NCBI RefSeq assembly: GCF_016767715.1
Contig: NZ_CP050145.1
Coordinates: 4,774,001-4,838,000 of the forward strand
Direction of reading: 5' to 3'
Source: Mycobacteroides chelonae
GTDB taxonomy: Bacteria; Actinomycetota; Actinomycetes; Mycobacteriales; Mycobacteriaceae
Length of the DNA: 64,000 bases
Shown: positions 16,337 to 24,406 of the stretch, piece by piece
How the letters are laid out: the number at the start of each line of letters is the position of its first letter
How positions within the stretch are numbered: the stretch's first letter is position 1
Made by a program: the position numbers and the translations under genes
Notes under the pieces: generated by a model
Seen by the model: only the letters and a program-made list of their open reading frames with translations
What the model was told of the DNA's origin: nothing
Database searches by the model: none

Positions 16337-16651
16337 ATGAACACCCAGATCACCTCATTCACCCGGTCGGCCATCCGATCGGCAGTTTCGTTCATGGTGG
16401 CGCTGGCCGCACTCGGGGCGATGGCCGTGGCCTCATTCGCAGTCACCGCACAAGCCTCTGCGTCCGCCGGGGGCGGCTCGTCGGCCGCCGACACCGTGAA
16501 CCAACTACAGGCGCAGGGTTACACGGTTCAGTTGAACGGCATCGCAGACACACCACTATCGGAGTGCGTGGTGACCGGTGTCGAAGGACTGCGCGGCGCC
16601 ACCGCTTTCTCCACGGTCTACGTCGACATCTCCTGCCCCATCCACAACTGA
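16337..16651 (+). CDS. Small secreted protein, paralogue of the gene at 41436-41738
   Basis: 104 aa. A long N-terminal signal (about residues 1-43, ending AQASASA) leads to a 60-residue mature domain with DTVNQLQAQGYTVQLNG, SECVVTGVEG and VYVDISCP. Two Cys, probably a disulfide. The minus-strand protein at 41436 has the same order (a DSVINDLKSNGYRVIV block, SQCTVQGV, and a closing Cys), so they are paralogues. AAGGA lies 6 nt before the ATG. Function unknown. Confidence 0.8.
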   Translation: MNTQITSFTRSAIRSAVSFMVALAALGAMAVASFAVTAQASASAGGGSSAADTVNQLQAQGYTVQLNGIADTPLSECVVTGVEGLRGATAFSTVYVDISCPIHN

Positions 16652-16670
16652 AGACACGCTACAGAAGCTA

Positions 16671-16712
16671 ACGCGGACTGCCCCCGGTCGAATGGCCGTG
16701 GGGAGTCCGCGT
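16671..16712 (+). terminator. Intrinsic terminator after the secreted-protein gene
   Basis: ACGCGGACT (16671-16679) pairs with AGTCCGCGT (16704-16712); inner G/C bases extend the stem. A short TTT follows on the plus strand. Confidence 0.65.
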
Positions 16713-16876
16713 TTGACGTATTCGGTTGTCTTGCTTAATCGAACAGGCCGGTGCTCGAGATTATTCCGGCCCCGGCTGACTGACTTATCACAGGTGATGA
16801 CGGATTGCAGCCGATAGCGCTCACGTTATTAGAAGCATCGCAAGTAGATCTTCAAAAGCATTGGAGCACAGACAAA

Positions 16877-17161
16877 ATGACCGCTATCACCGCCACCTCG
16901 CAGGCAATCTCCACTAACGCTCGCCGCGTTGTCGCCGCGGCCGGCATCGGTCTCGCGATCCTGGTGCCCACCTTCGCCGCGATCGAATTGGCAACGGCCC
17001 CCACCTCCGCTCTGGTCGCTGGCGCCGGTAACAACGGCTCAGGGGGCAACAACCGCGACCACGCCCGGCTGGGCACCGGCCAGTACACGATGAACACCTC
17101 CGGCCCACAAATGCGGTACACCCCTCCCGCTAGTGGCCAGTACATCGGCGGCATCAACTAG
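16877..17161 (+). CDS. Small secreted protein of unknown function
   Basis: 94 aa. Hydrophobic signal at about residues 15-45, then a Gly/Asn-rich stretch (GAGNNGSGGNN) and a Tyr/Pro-containing tail ending YIGGIN. The frame opens at 16805, but the ATG at 16877 has GGAG upstream and starts the signal sequence. It is followed by a strong 13-bp hairpin. No family recognised. Confidence 0.7.
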   Translation: MTAITATSQAISTNARRVVAAAGIGLAILVPTFAAIELATAPTSALVAGAGNNGSGGNNRDHARLGTGQYTMNTSGPQMRYTPPASGQYIGGIN

Positions 17162-17170
17162 TCCGTCGGA

Positions 17171-17220
17171 AACACTAAGGGCCCCTTCCGGAATAACCTC
17201 CGGAGGCGGCCCTTAGTGTT
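17171..17220. terminator. Strong hairpin between convergent genes, bidirectional terminator
   Basis: AACACTAAGGGCC (17171-17183) pairs perfectly with GGCCCTTAGTGTT (17208-17220). It separates the small secreted-protein gene from the convergent DUF3237 gene and can serve both. Confidence 0.85.
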
Positions 17221-17255
17221 GTTCGGCGCTAAGCCCGATTGGGACTAGGGCAGGA

Positions 17256-17735
17256 TCAGCGGACTTCGAAGTACTCATCGTGGTAGACACCTGTTCCCGC
17301 CGCACCATCACCCACGACAACACCGCGAAATACTGCGTGCACCTTGTTCAACCAGCGGTACTGGTCACTGCCGGTCTCGAAATGTGCATGTCCCCGCAGG
17401 ATCGCCCCGGCCGAAAAACCTGCCGACATATCGCACCGGCCGTGGCCGTGTATGTAGATCACCGCACCATCAGCGGTCCGCATTGTTCCTCGATAATCTG
17501 CGGTACCTGTCCCTTCCGGCCCGATAACGAACCAGTCGGCATTCGCGCCGCCGAGAGTCTGCGCGGAAATCCCTCGGCCCTCCAGCTTGCCCTCCGGGAT
17601 TTCGATAACCACTCGGGTGCCGGCCGGCGTGGCGGGCAGTACTACGTACTGAGCCACGTGCCAGACACCGCGGAAAAGCGGCACCAAAGAGACGCCCTCG
17701 TCAACACCCGGCAGTTTCTCCTCGAACGTCAGCAT
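17256..17735 (-). CDS. DUF3237 domain protein
   Basis: 159 aa. The opening MLTFEEKLPGVDEG, the GTRVVIEIPEGKLEGRGISAQTLGGANADW block and the C-terminal VHAVFRGVV and YHDEYFEVR fit the DUF3237 beta-barrel family, whose members accompany aromatic or steroid catabolism. The frame could start at 17801, but that would run through the operator; ATG 17735 is preferred. It is divergent from a TetR gene with a clear operator between them. Confidence 0.8.
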   Translation of the reverse strand: MLTFEEKLPGVDEGVSLVPLFRGVWHVAQYVVLPATPAGTRVVIEIPEGKLEGRGISAQTLGGANADWFVIGPEGTGTADYRGTMRTADGAVIYIHGHGRCDMSAGFSAGAILRGHAHFETGSDQYRWLNKVHAVFRGVVVGDGAAGTGVYHDEYFEVR

Positions 17736-17756
17736 CACTGACCTCCATTCGGTGAA

Positions 17757-17780
17757 TTTACCTTGCCGCATCAAGGTAAA
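17757..17780. promoter_or_regulatory. TetR-type operator, 9-bp inverted repeat
   Basis: TTTACCTTG (17757-17765) and CAAGGTAAA (17772-17780) are exact inverses around a 6-nt centre. A third half-site, TCAAGGTA, lies at 17798-17805 close to the TetR start. The divergent gene pair shares this region, so both genes are probably repressed by the TetR at 17816. Confidence 0.8.
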
Positions 17781-17815
17781 CCCAATACTTTGAGCCGTCA
17801 AGGTAGAATGTGTCG

Positions 17816-18451
17816 ATGGGCCAGCCTCGAACTCGCCGACGCCCCGATGAGGCGAAGTCGTTGATACTCAAAGCCGCTGAGGCGCTTCTTGTCGAGGCCG
17901 GTCCGCACGCCGTCGAGGTACGTGCCGTCGCCAGCCGAGTCGGCATGACCGATGCGGGTGTCGCTCACCACTTCAAGAACCGCGACGGTCTGCTCGTGGC
18001 ACTGCTGCATCACGGCGGTACCCGGATCCGCGATGCGGTCGCGAACGCCACTCACGATTGGGTCAGTCGCGGAGCACAGGTGTCCGAGTTGGTGGACTGC
18101 GTCGCAGATGTCTACGAAGACGGCTACGGGGAGTTGGCCATCGCCCTTCACGCTGCGGGGTGGCGCGATGACGGTGCCGGGCTACTCAATCCCGTCGTCG
18201 ACACCCTGCATGCCGCCCGGAAATCATCGTACGGTCGCCGACCGCCGCGCGATGACACGCGTCTTGCCGTCGCCGCCCTGCATCAGGCGCTGGCGACCGA
18301 AGCTGCTTACGGCGCGGCGTTTCGCCGTAGTGCCGGCATTCCCGAACCAGACGCGAGCCGAGGCCGCCAACAACGGCGGTGGTGGGTACGCACCCTCATC
18401 ACGGTTCTGGACATCGATGAGACGCTCTCAACAACGGCCAGCGGTCGCTAG
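17816..18451 (+). CDS. TetR family transcriptional regulator
   Basis: 211 aa from ATG 17816; a GTG at 17810 is in frame. HTH at about residues 15-58 (ILKAAEALLVEAG, then VASRVGMTDAGVAHHFKNRDGLLVALL). It sits 10 nt downstream of a repeated CAAGGTA element and diverges from the DUF3237 gene. Its 3' end overlaps the convergent SDR by 4 nt. Inducer unknown. Confidence 0.9.
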   Translation: MGQPRTRRRPDEAKSLILKAAEALLVEAGPHAVEVRAVASRVGMTDAGVAHHFKNRDGLLVALLHHGGTRIRDAVANATHDWVSRGAQVSELVDCVADVYEDGYGELAIALHAAGWRDDGAGLLNPVVDTLHAARKSSYGRRPPRDDTRLAVAALHQALATEAAYGAAFRRSAGIPEPDASRGRQQRRWWVRTLITVLDIDETLSTTASGR

Positions 18452-19236
18452 GGCAGGATCGAATCCACGTACCCGCCGTCGGCACGAACCGCAGCGCCCG
18501 TCGTGGCGGATGCGAACTGGGAGCTGAGGTAGACGACCAGGTTGGCAATCTCTGCCGGTTCGATCAAACGCTGCAGTAGCGACTGAGGCCGATGCTTCTT
18601 CATGAATTCACGCTGCGCCTCGTCCCAGGGCAGCGACTTGTCGACAAGCTGATAGACGAAGTCCTCCACGCCCGCGGTGTGCGTAGGTCCGGCGATGACG
18701 GAGTTGACCGTGACCCCTGACCCAGCCGCATCCTTCGCGAATCCTCGGGTGACCCCCAACAACGCAGTCTTGGAGACGCCGTAATGGATCATCTCCTGCG
18801 GGATGACAATCGCAGAGTCACTGGCGATTTGAATGATGCGACCCCATCCAGCCTCGATCATCCCCGGCAAGTACACCCGGATAAGGCGCACGGCAGACAG
18901 CACATTCACCTCGAAGTAGTTCCGCCACTGTTCATCGGTGATCTCACGTGCCGGTACAGCACCGAAGATGCCCAAGTTGTTGACCAGGATGTCCACCTCG
19001 GGGAGCTGCTCGCGCAGCAGCTCCACTCCCTCGGCAGTCGAAACGTCCGCGGCGACTCCGATGACACTGCCGTTCTGAAGCCCAATCTCGGCGATCGCTT
19101 CGTCCACGCGGTCCTGCGACCTCCCATTCACCACGGCCCGCGCACCACTGGCGGCAAGCTGCCGCACAATTTCCAGTCCGATGCCCTGTGTGGAACCTGT
19201 TACTAGCGCGGTCTTACCGGTCAGGTCGATGTTCAC
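18448..19236 (-). CDS. Short-chain dehydrogenase/reductase
   Basis: 262 aa from the GTG at 19236. Classical SDR: TGSTQGIG cofactor loop, NNLG in place of NNAG, catalytic IHYGVSKTALLG with Tyr and Lys, and a C-terminal GAAVRADGGYVDS. The frame extends to a GTG at 19260, but those eight residues lie partly within the 30-bp repeat at 19246-19275 and are not SDR-like. No ribosome-binding site is obvious. Confidence 0.88.
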   Translation of the reverse strand: MNIDLTGKTALVTGSTQGIGLEIVRQLAASGARAVVNGRSQDRVDEAIAEIGLQNGSVIGVAADVSTAEGVELLREQLPEVDILVNNLGIFGAVPAREITDEQWRNYFEVNVLSAVRLIRVYLPGMIEAGWGRIIQIASDSAIVIPQEMIHYGVSKTALLGVTRGFAKDAAGSGVTVNSVIAGPTHTAGVEDFVYQLVDKSLPWDEAQREFMKKHRPQSLLQRLIEPAEIANLVVYLSSQFASATTGAAVRADGGYVDSILP

Positions 19237-19245
19237 GTATTCATT

Positions 19246-19275
19246 GAAGTCGCACCGCACCCGAGTTCATTCCCG
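19246..19275. repeat. 30-bp direct repeat, left copy
   Basis: Matches 20340-20369 in 29 of 30 positions and in the same orientation (core ACCGCACCCGAGTTCATTCC). It lies just upstream of the SDR start. With the right copy it brackets a 1.06-kb block holding the SRPBCC-like and GNAT genes. Confidence 0.85.
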
Positions 19276-19298
19276 AACAGCCTGATTGACTGAAGACC

Positions 19299-19877
19299 AT
19301 GATCCGGTTGCATCGCCCGCGGGTCCGCTGGACCGGGCGCAGCGTCATCCCCACCTGGCGAGTCAGAAATGTTCACGAACGGCTCTTCCCCGGAACAACG
19401 CTTGACGATGTCTCACCCTTGTTCGCAACCCTCGGCACACCGGCGGATCGGTTCTGGCCCGGAACCGACTGGAGCCCAATGGTTCTGGATCGGGCTGCCT
19501 CCAAGGGAGCGCACGGCGGACACGGAGGAATCCGTTACACCTGCACCGCCCATCTCCCCAATCGACTCGTCGAATTCACCTTTGACGATGTCAATGGGAG
19601 GGCCGTCGATGGCCGTCACGTCTTAGAGGCGGTGCCCCGGCGCGCCGGAACACTGGTGCGGCACACCCTCGATCTCGAATGCAGTGCCAGCGATTGGATC
19701 GAGCTCAAGACTCTCGTCGTCCCAGCGCACGACGCGGTTGTCGAACAACTTCTTGACAACATCGAACGCTCCATCACCGGGGCCGTCACGCGTCCACATC
19801 GATGGGGACTTCGTGTGCTGTTGATTCGTCGGCTCTTTGGCCTACCAACGACAATGGCGCCATGGTCGGACACGTGA
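19299..19877 (+). CDS. Hypothetical protein, possibly SRPBCC-like
   Basis: 192 aa, no signal peptide. N-terminal RNVHERLFPGTTLDDVSPLFATLG, central RYTCTAHLPNRLVEFTF, and LVRHTLDLECSASDW suggest a ligand-binding SRPBCC-like fold, but this is only a resemblance. The C-terminal basic segment (RLFGLPTT) ends in the start region of the GNAT gene, which overlaps it by 16 nt. It lies in the block bracketed by the 30-bp repeat. Confidence 0.65.
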   Translation: MIRLHRPRVRWTGRSVIPTWRVRNVHERLFPGTTLDDVSPLFATLGTPADRFWPGTDWSPMVLDRAASKGAHGGHGGIRYTCTAHLPNRLVEFTFDDVNGRAVDGRHVLEAVPRRAGTLVRHTLDLECSASDWIELKTLVVPAHDAVVEQLLDNIERSITGAVTRPHRWGLRVLLIRRLFGLPTTMAPWSDT

Positions 19878-20311
19878 TCACCCTGGGCGATCCGGTCGAT
19901 GTCGCCGCATTACGTTGGCATTGGGCACAAGAAGACCTTCAAGGCCACCACATCGCCGAGACACCGCCGCCTGAGTTCGTGTCTCAAGTCGCGTCCTGGA
20001 TGATTTCGCGCACCGTCTGGAAGGCGCACTACCAGGGGCACGCCGTTGGAATGGTGTGCGTGACTACGCATGAAAGGATGCCCAGTCCTAGCCCTCGATC
20101 GGCAGCAAGCTGGGGATATCTAGGACACTTGTACGTCTTCCCATCCGCGCGAGGTCGCGGCGTCGGCGAAGGACTCATTCAGACCGCACTTGCGGAAGCC
20201 GAGCGTCGACACTACGCCAAACTCGTTCTCTCCCCGACCGAACAGTCGATGCCCCTCTACCGACGATCCGAGTTCACAGATACCCACACCATGATGGTGT
20301 GGCGGCAATAG
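19862..20311 (+). CDS. GNAT family N-acetyltransferase
   Basis: 150-codon gene overlapping the previous one. The acetyl-CoA binding motif A is clear: LGHLYVFPSARGRGVGEGLIQTAL (the R-x-x-G-x-G type loop), followed by a helix and SMPLYRRSEF, the usual motif B region. The substrate is not predictable. The gene ends just upstream of the right copy of the 30-bp repeat and the 20345 hairpin. Confidence 0.85.
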   Translation: MVGHVITLGDPVDVAALRWHWAQEDLQGHHIAETPPPEFVSQVASWMISRTVWKAHYQGHAVGMVCVTTHERMPSPSPRSAASWGYLGHLYVFPSARGRGVGEGLIQTALAEAERRHYAKLVLSPTEQSMPLYRRSEFTDTHTMMVWRQ

Positions 20312-20339
20312 GCCTCAGCGCCGACACGGAGGCCCAACC

Positions 20340-20369
20340 GAAGTCGGACCGCACCCGAGTTCATTCCCG
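20340..20369. repeat. 30-bp direct repeat, right copy
   Basis: 29/30 match to 19246-19275. This copy forms the left arm and loop of the terminator hairpin at 20345-20380; the left copy lacks the second arm. Confidence 0.85.
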
Positions 20370-20380
20370 GGTGCGGTCCG
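20345..20380. terminator. Strong bidirectional terminator hairpin
   Basis: CGGACCGCACCCG (20345-20357) pairs perfectly with CGGGTGCGGTCCG (20368-20380) around a 10-nt loop; TTT follows on the plus strand. It lies between the GNAT gene and the end of the mmpL-like gene and can end both. Confidence 0.85.
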
Positions 20381-20448
20381 TTTCACTCAGACATTCCACC
20401 TCGGAAGCTGGATCTCCCTCACGCAGCTGCACTCAACAGCAGTCATCT

Positions 20449-23280
20449 CTAAACAGCGGCAAGTTGGGCTGTCGTATCCGACTCCACTCGGTGAATTCGC
20501 TGCGGCCACCAAAACCAGCGACCCATGATCGCGGCGATCGCCGGAACCATGAAGGAGCGCACAACCAGCGTGTCCAGCAGAAGACCTATACAGATAGTGG
20601 ATCCCACTTGCCCAACAGTCCGTAGGTCGCTGACAACCATGGCCAACATCGTGAAAGCGAACACCAGGCCTGCAGTGGTTACAACTCCTCCAGTACCACC
20701 CATAGCTCGCACCAGGCCTGTTTTGATTCCGGCACCAACCTCCTCCTTCAGCCTGGAAATCAGAAGCAAGTTGTAGTCAGATCCGACCGCCACCATGATG
20801 ATGAAGGAGATTGGAAGAACTAGCCAATTCACATCCTTACCCAGGATATGTTGCCAAACCAGGACCGAAAGTCCGAATGCTCCCGCGAAAGAAAATACCA
20901 CTGTTCCGAGAATAACAATCGCGGCGGCAAAACTTCGAATAATCACCAACATAATCACGAATATGAGCGCAAGAGTTGCGATCGCGGCAACGGCCAGATC
21001 GTACCAGGCACCCTGCTGAATATCCCAGAAATTTGTTGCCGATCCACCAATGTATACATCCGAACCTGCCAACGTGGTGCCTTTTACAGATTCGCGAGCA
21101 GCCGCGTAGATAGCCTTAGTGCGCGTTATCCCCTCCTGAGACATAGCTTCACCTTGATGCGTAACAATGAAGCGCGCAGATTTTCCATCCGGAGAGACAT
21201 AGAACTTCAGGTCAATTTGAAAATCTGGATTGTCGAATGCTTCCGGCGGCAAGTAGAAGAAGTCATCGTTCTTGGCTGCGTCGAAGCTGCGCCCCAGGTC
21301 TCGCATGTTTCCACCGAGTTCAGAAATCTGGGGCATCAATCCTTGGAAGGTGCTCTGCATTGTAAGCAGTAACGTCTGCATACGAGACGTATTATCGATC
21401 ATTCTCCCGAATTGATCGGCTATCTGCGGCAACACAGACGCCATGACTCCGGAGCTTGTTACCGATTTGTCGATCTCGTCCACCATCTTGTCTAGGCCGT
21501 CCAAGAGATCAAAGGTGGACCGCAAGGCCCAACAGATGGGGATTTCGGCGCAGTGTTGCTCCCAATAGAAATAGTTGCGCAACGGCCGGAAGAAGTCATC
21601 TACATTCGCAAGTTGGTCACGCATCTCTCCGGCGATGGCGCGCATTGACTTCGATGAGTCGTGACCTAATGCCGCGGCTGCGGCCTGCTCGTTGGTTAAC
21701 GCCTGCATACGACGAGTGAGAGCGATCATATTCGTCAGCGTGTCTGACATTTCTGTCATGTCGGCCATTCGGTCGTCTATGAAACGAATATTCTCGCCGA
21801 TCTTACTGCCCATGTACCCGAGTGAGAAGGGTAGGGAGCTATGTTCCATCGGGATTCCCAGCGGCCGGGTAACACTTTGAACCATGGCAACTCCCGGCAC
21901 GCGAAATACATTCTTGGCTACCCGATCGAGGGCGAGCATGTCGGTCGAATTTCGTAAATCGTGATCCGACTCTATGAGAAGCATCTCAGGTGACAATTTG
22001 CTCTGCGGAAAATGCCTGTCCGCAGCCTGATAACCAAAGTTGGAAGGAGTGTTGGTGGGCTGATGCTCCCTTTCGTTGTAGCTGATTCTCAGCGTCGGCA
22101 AAGTAAGAACTCCAACGAGCACAGCCGCGGCGCTCGCGATCAGGATCGGCACAGGCCATCTGACGACACTGGCGCCCACTCGACGCCAACGCCGAGTCTT
22201 TATTGGCCGCTTCGCGTCAAACCACCCAAAGCGACTTCCCACGGTCAAAAGTGCAGGCCCGAGGGTGAGTGCCGCAACCACAGCAACCATCAGGCCCGCG
22301 GCGCACGGTATGCCCATCGTGCGGAAGTAGTTGAGTCTGGTGAAGCTCAGACAGAAGGTCGCACCGGAAATCGCCAGACCTGATCCCAAAATCACATGCG
22401 CTACCCCGCTAAACGCCGTGTAGTAGGCCGATTCTCTATCCTCGCCGCGAGCACGGGCTTCCTGATACCGGCCGATCAAGAAGATCCCATAGTCGGTGCC
22501 TGCGCCGATGACCAGCGACACCAGCATCGAAGTAGTGAACGCCGAGACCTGAGTTACACCAACATGTCCGAGAAGGGACGCGATGCCGCGACTCGCCATT
22601 AGCTCAATAATGACCGTCGCTAGCACCATCAGTGCCGTAGCCGCGGATCGGTACACGAAGATCAAAATGACCGAAATCATCACGATCGTCGCCAGCATCA
22701 TCCGGTTCAAACTCAAATCGGCACTACGAAGCGAGTCCGTGGCGAGCGGCGCCGCCCCCGTGACATACGTTTTCAACCCTTGAGGATGGGTCGAGCTATC
22801 GACTATTTTTCGAACAGAGTCAATCGATTGGTTGCCAAGCGCGGCACCGGAGCTGCCTGCCAGGCGAATGAGAACGTACGCAGCCTTGCCGTCAGCGCTC
22901 TGGTTCGCCGCAGCGGTTGTCGGATTTCCCCAGAGGTCCATGACGTACTGCACGTGCTCTTTGTCCGCCGAAAGACGTTCCATCAAGTCGCTGTAGTAAC
23001 GATGCGCGGTGTCGTCCAGCGGATTTTCGCTCTCCAGCACGATCATCGCGACGCTGTTTGAATCCGATTCTTGGAACGCCTCTCCGATTCGCACCATGGC
23101 GAGGGAGGATGGCGCGTCGTCGGGAACGAGCGGCACCGCACGTTCTGCGACGACTTCCTCTAACTGAGGCACCGCACCGTTTACCGCGAGCACAATCAAG
23201 ACCCACAGCACAATGATCGGCAGGGACAACTTTCGGACGATTTTAGCGAACAGCGGTCGCTTAACATGACTGTTGTTCAT
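20449..23280 (-). CDS. MmpL family RND transporter
   Basis: 943 aa. Inner-membrane RND pump that exports lipids, siderophores or drugs. One N-terminal helix precedes the first porter loop; a multi-helix bundle contains GTDYGIF (about residue 262), and a second GSDYNLLLI (about 834) carries the other Asp-Tyr pair used in proton relay. The second extracytoplasmic loop has the long helical insertion (MTEMSDTLTNMIALTRRM) typical of MmpL4/5-like members. ATG 23280 overlaps the MmpS stop. Base composition looks less GC-rich than the neighbours. Cargo unknown. Confidence 0.92.
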   Translation of the reverse strand: MNNSHVKRPLFAKIVRKLSLPIIVLWVLIVLAVNGAVPQLEEVVAERAVPLVPDDAPSSLAMVRIGEAFQESDSNSVAMIVLESENPLDDTAHRYYSDLMERLSADKEHVQYVMDLWGNPTTAAANQSADGKAAYVLIRLAGSSGAALGNQSIDSVRKIVDSSTHPQGLKTYVTGAAPLATDSLRSADLSLNRMMLATIVMISVILIFVYRSAATALMVLATVIIELMASRGIASLLGHVGVTQVSAFTTSMLVSLVIGAGTDYGIFLIGRYQEARARGEDRESAYYTAFSGVAHVILGSGLAISGATFCLSFTRLNYFRTMGIPCAAGLMVAVVAALTLGPALLTVGSRFGWFDAKRPIKTRRWRRVGASVVRWPVPILIASAAAVLVGVLTLPTLRISYNEREHQPTNTPSNFGYQAADRHFPQSKLSPEMLLIESDHDLRNSTDMLALDRVAKNVFRVPGVAMVQSVTRPLGIPMEHSSLPFSLGYMGSKIGENIRFIDDRMADMTEMSDTLTNMIALTRRMQALTNEQAAAAALGHDSSKSMRAIAGEMRDQLANVDDFFRPLRNYFYWEQHCAEIPICWALRSTFDLLDGLDKMVDEIDKSVTSSGVMASVLPQIADQFGRMIDNTSRMQTLLLTMQSTFQGLMPQISELGGNMRDLGRSFDAAKNDDFFYLPPEAFDNPDFQIDLKFYVSPDGKSARFIVTHQGEAMSQEGITRTKAIYAAARESVKGTTLAGSDVYIGGSATNFWDIQQGAWYDLAVAAIATLALIFVIMLVIIRSFAAAIVILGTVVFSFAGAFGLSVLVWQHILGKDVNWLVLPISFIIMVAVGSDYNLLLISRLKEEVGAGIKTGLVRAMGGTGGVVTTAGLVFAFTMLAMVVSDLRTVGQVGSTICIGLLLDTLVVRSFMVPAIAAIMGRWFWWPQRIHRVESDTTAQLAAV

Positions 23281-23714
23281 GCGGACAGCACCGTGCAAGA
23301 AACGGCCGCATGGTCGGCGGACACCGTACGTTCAGACCGCACTAAACCGTTGACTCTGATACGGCATCCCACGAAGTTGCCGTCGGTCTGCACCATGATG
23401 CTTGCGACCGCCGAGGTCTCAACCGTTGTTTCCAGGTGAGACCACGGCAAGGTGACGATATCGACCTGAATCGGAAGTGTCTTTACGTCTAGATAGTTCA
23501 AGGTTCCCGATTCCTTCAAGTCTCCGAATACTTCGTATGTAATGTTTTTCGGGTTGAACTGAACAATTTCCGAGCCGATACCGGCGACCGCCGTCGACGG
23601 ATCACGACCCACGCCGAACCTCCCACGTACCTGCCACACCGATATCCCGGCGACTATTACCACGCATAGGACAACCAATCCCAGCCACGCCCGTTTGAGG
23701 AACGAAAACAACAT
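23277..23714 (-). CDS. MmpS family accessory protein
   Basis: 145 aa. One membrane helix (about residues 8-27) and an extracytoplasmic beta-rich domain with ITYEVFGDLKESGTLNYLD, the TLPWSHLETT strand, and two Cys (VGCRIRVNG, AVSCTV) that form the family's disulfide. MmpS proteins work with the cognate MmpL in export. The gene starts the mmpS-mmpL unit; two CsoR-like boxes at 23861 and 24105 lie upstream with no gene between. Confidence 0.9.
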   Translation of the reverse strand: MLFSFLKRAWLGLVVLCVVIVAGISVWQVRGRFGVGRDPSTAVAGIGSEIVQFNPKNITYEVFGDLKESGTLNYLDVKTLPIQVDIVTLPWSHLETTVETSAVASIMVQTDGNFVGCRIRVNGLVRSERTVSADHAAVSCTVLSA

Positions 23715-23860
23715 CTTGATTGCCTCTCACAGTTAGCTTGGAATCACCGATTAACTCTCTTAACCGACCCCACCGCCGCACTCGGGAGGCCGACGTACAC
23801 GATTGGCCGGCACTCCTTCTTCCTGGTTTCCGGAAGAGTGAGGCCGACCCACCCACGGAA

Positions 23861-23885
23861 CCATATACCGGTAGGGGGTATATGG
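23861..23885. promoter_or_regulatory. CsoR-like operator, 9-bp inverted repeat
   Basis: CCATATACC (23861-23869) and GGTATATGG (23877-23885) are exact inverses. The inside (ATACC ... GGGGGTAT) resembles G/C-tract CsoR boxes and the three other copies in this window. It lies about 150 nt upstream of mmpS. Confidence 0.6.
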
Positions 23886-24104
23886 CAAGCATCCCTTCTG
23901 CCGGAGTGGCTAGTTCGTGCATCAGGCTCATATCTCACGTCCACGCATCGCGTCGAAGGCCCGACACATACCTCGCGCTCGTGTCGCCGGCACCCGGAAT
24001 ACCCTGATATCCAGCGTAAATAGCCCTGGCGAGCGACACCAAACGGATGCCATCGGGTCGATAGGCAGCCCCAAGAGGTGAGGCCCGAGCCTCGAGGTGG
24101 AAGT

Positions 24105-24153
24105 CATACACCCCTTTTGCATACCCCTATCGGGTATGCAAAAGGGGTGTATG
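24105..24153. promoter_or_regulatory. 22-bp perfect inverted repeat containing a CsoR-like core
   Basis: Arms 24105-24126 and 24132-24153 are exact inverses around CTATC. The centre reads GCATACCCCTATCGGGTATG, matching the CsoR-type boxes before the HMA gene. No T-run follows on either strand, so a plain terminator is unlikely. It lies between the copper operon end and mmpS. Confidence 0.65.
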
Positions 24154-24336
24154 TGCTCGAGGTGACAAGGACCGTGACATCCATCGAGTGCATGCCGCGC
24201 ACCGCGGATTATCCGCCTCAAACGCCCCGAACCGATCTTCTGACCTACCGTTCATTCGCGGCACCACGGCATAGGATTCGGCGAATTTGGCATTGCTGAG
24301 GCGCGAAGGTAATCGGCCGCAGGCACAGTGGTAAAA

Positions 24337-24367
24337 GGGTCAGGAACTCTTGTCGAGCTCCTGACCC
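24337..24367 (-). terminator. Intrinsic terminator of the copper operon
   Basis: GGGTCAGGAACTC (24337-24349) pairs with GAGCTCCTGACCC (24355-24367) with one G-T pair; a TTTT run follows on the minus strand. It lies 40 nt after the Cys-rich peptide stop. Confidence 0.8.
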
Positions 24368-24406
24368 TGAGCGTTGAGCTAGCTAGAACTACTCGTTCTT
24401 ATTTCT

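Larger units (their letters stand above)
23715..24332. other. Intergenic region with metal-type operator boxes, no convincing gene
   Basis: About 620 bp. The open frames here do not look like protein on either strand. The region holds the perfect inverted repeats at 23861-23885 and 24105-24153, both containing the TACC...GGTA core, and is the only space available for the mmpS promoter. Confidence 0.6.

Noticed and set aside
24105..24153. Rho-independent terminator
   Set aside because: No T-run follows on either strand and the centre is a metal-box core; a proper terminator with TTTT lies at 24337-24367.
23928..24221. 97-codon minus-strand gene between mmpS and the copper operon
   Set aside because: Runs through the perfect inverted repeat and has an unbiased amino acid composition.
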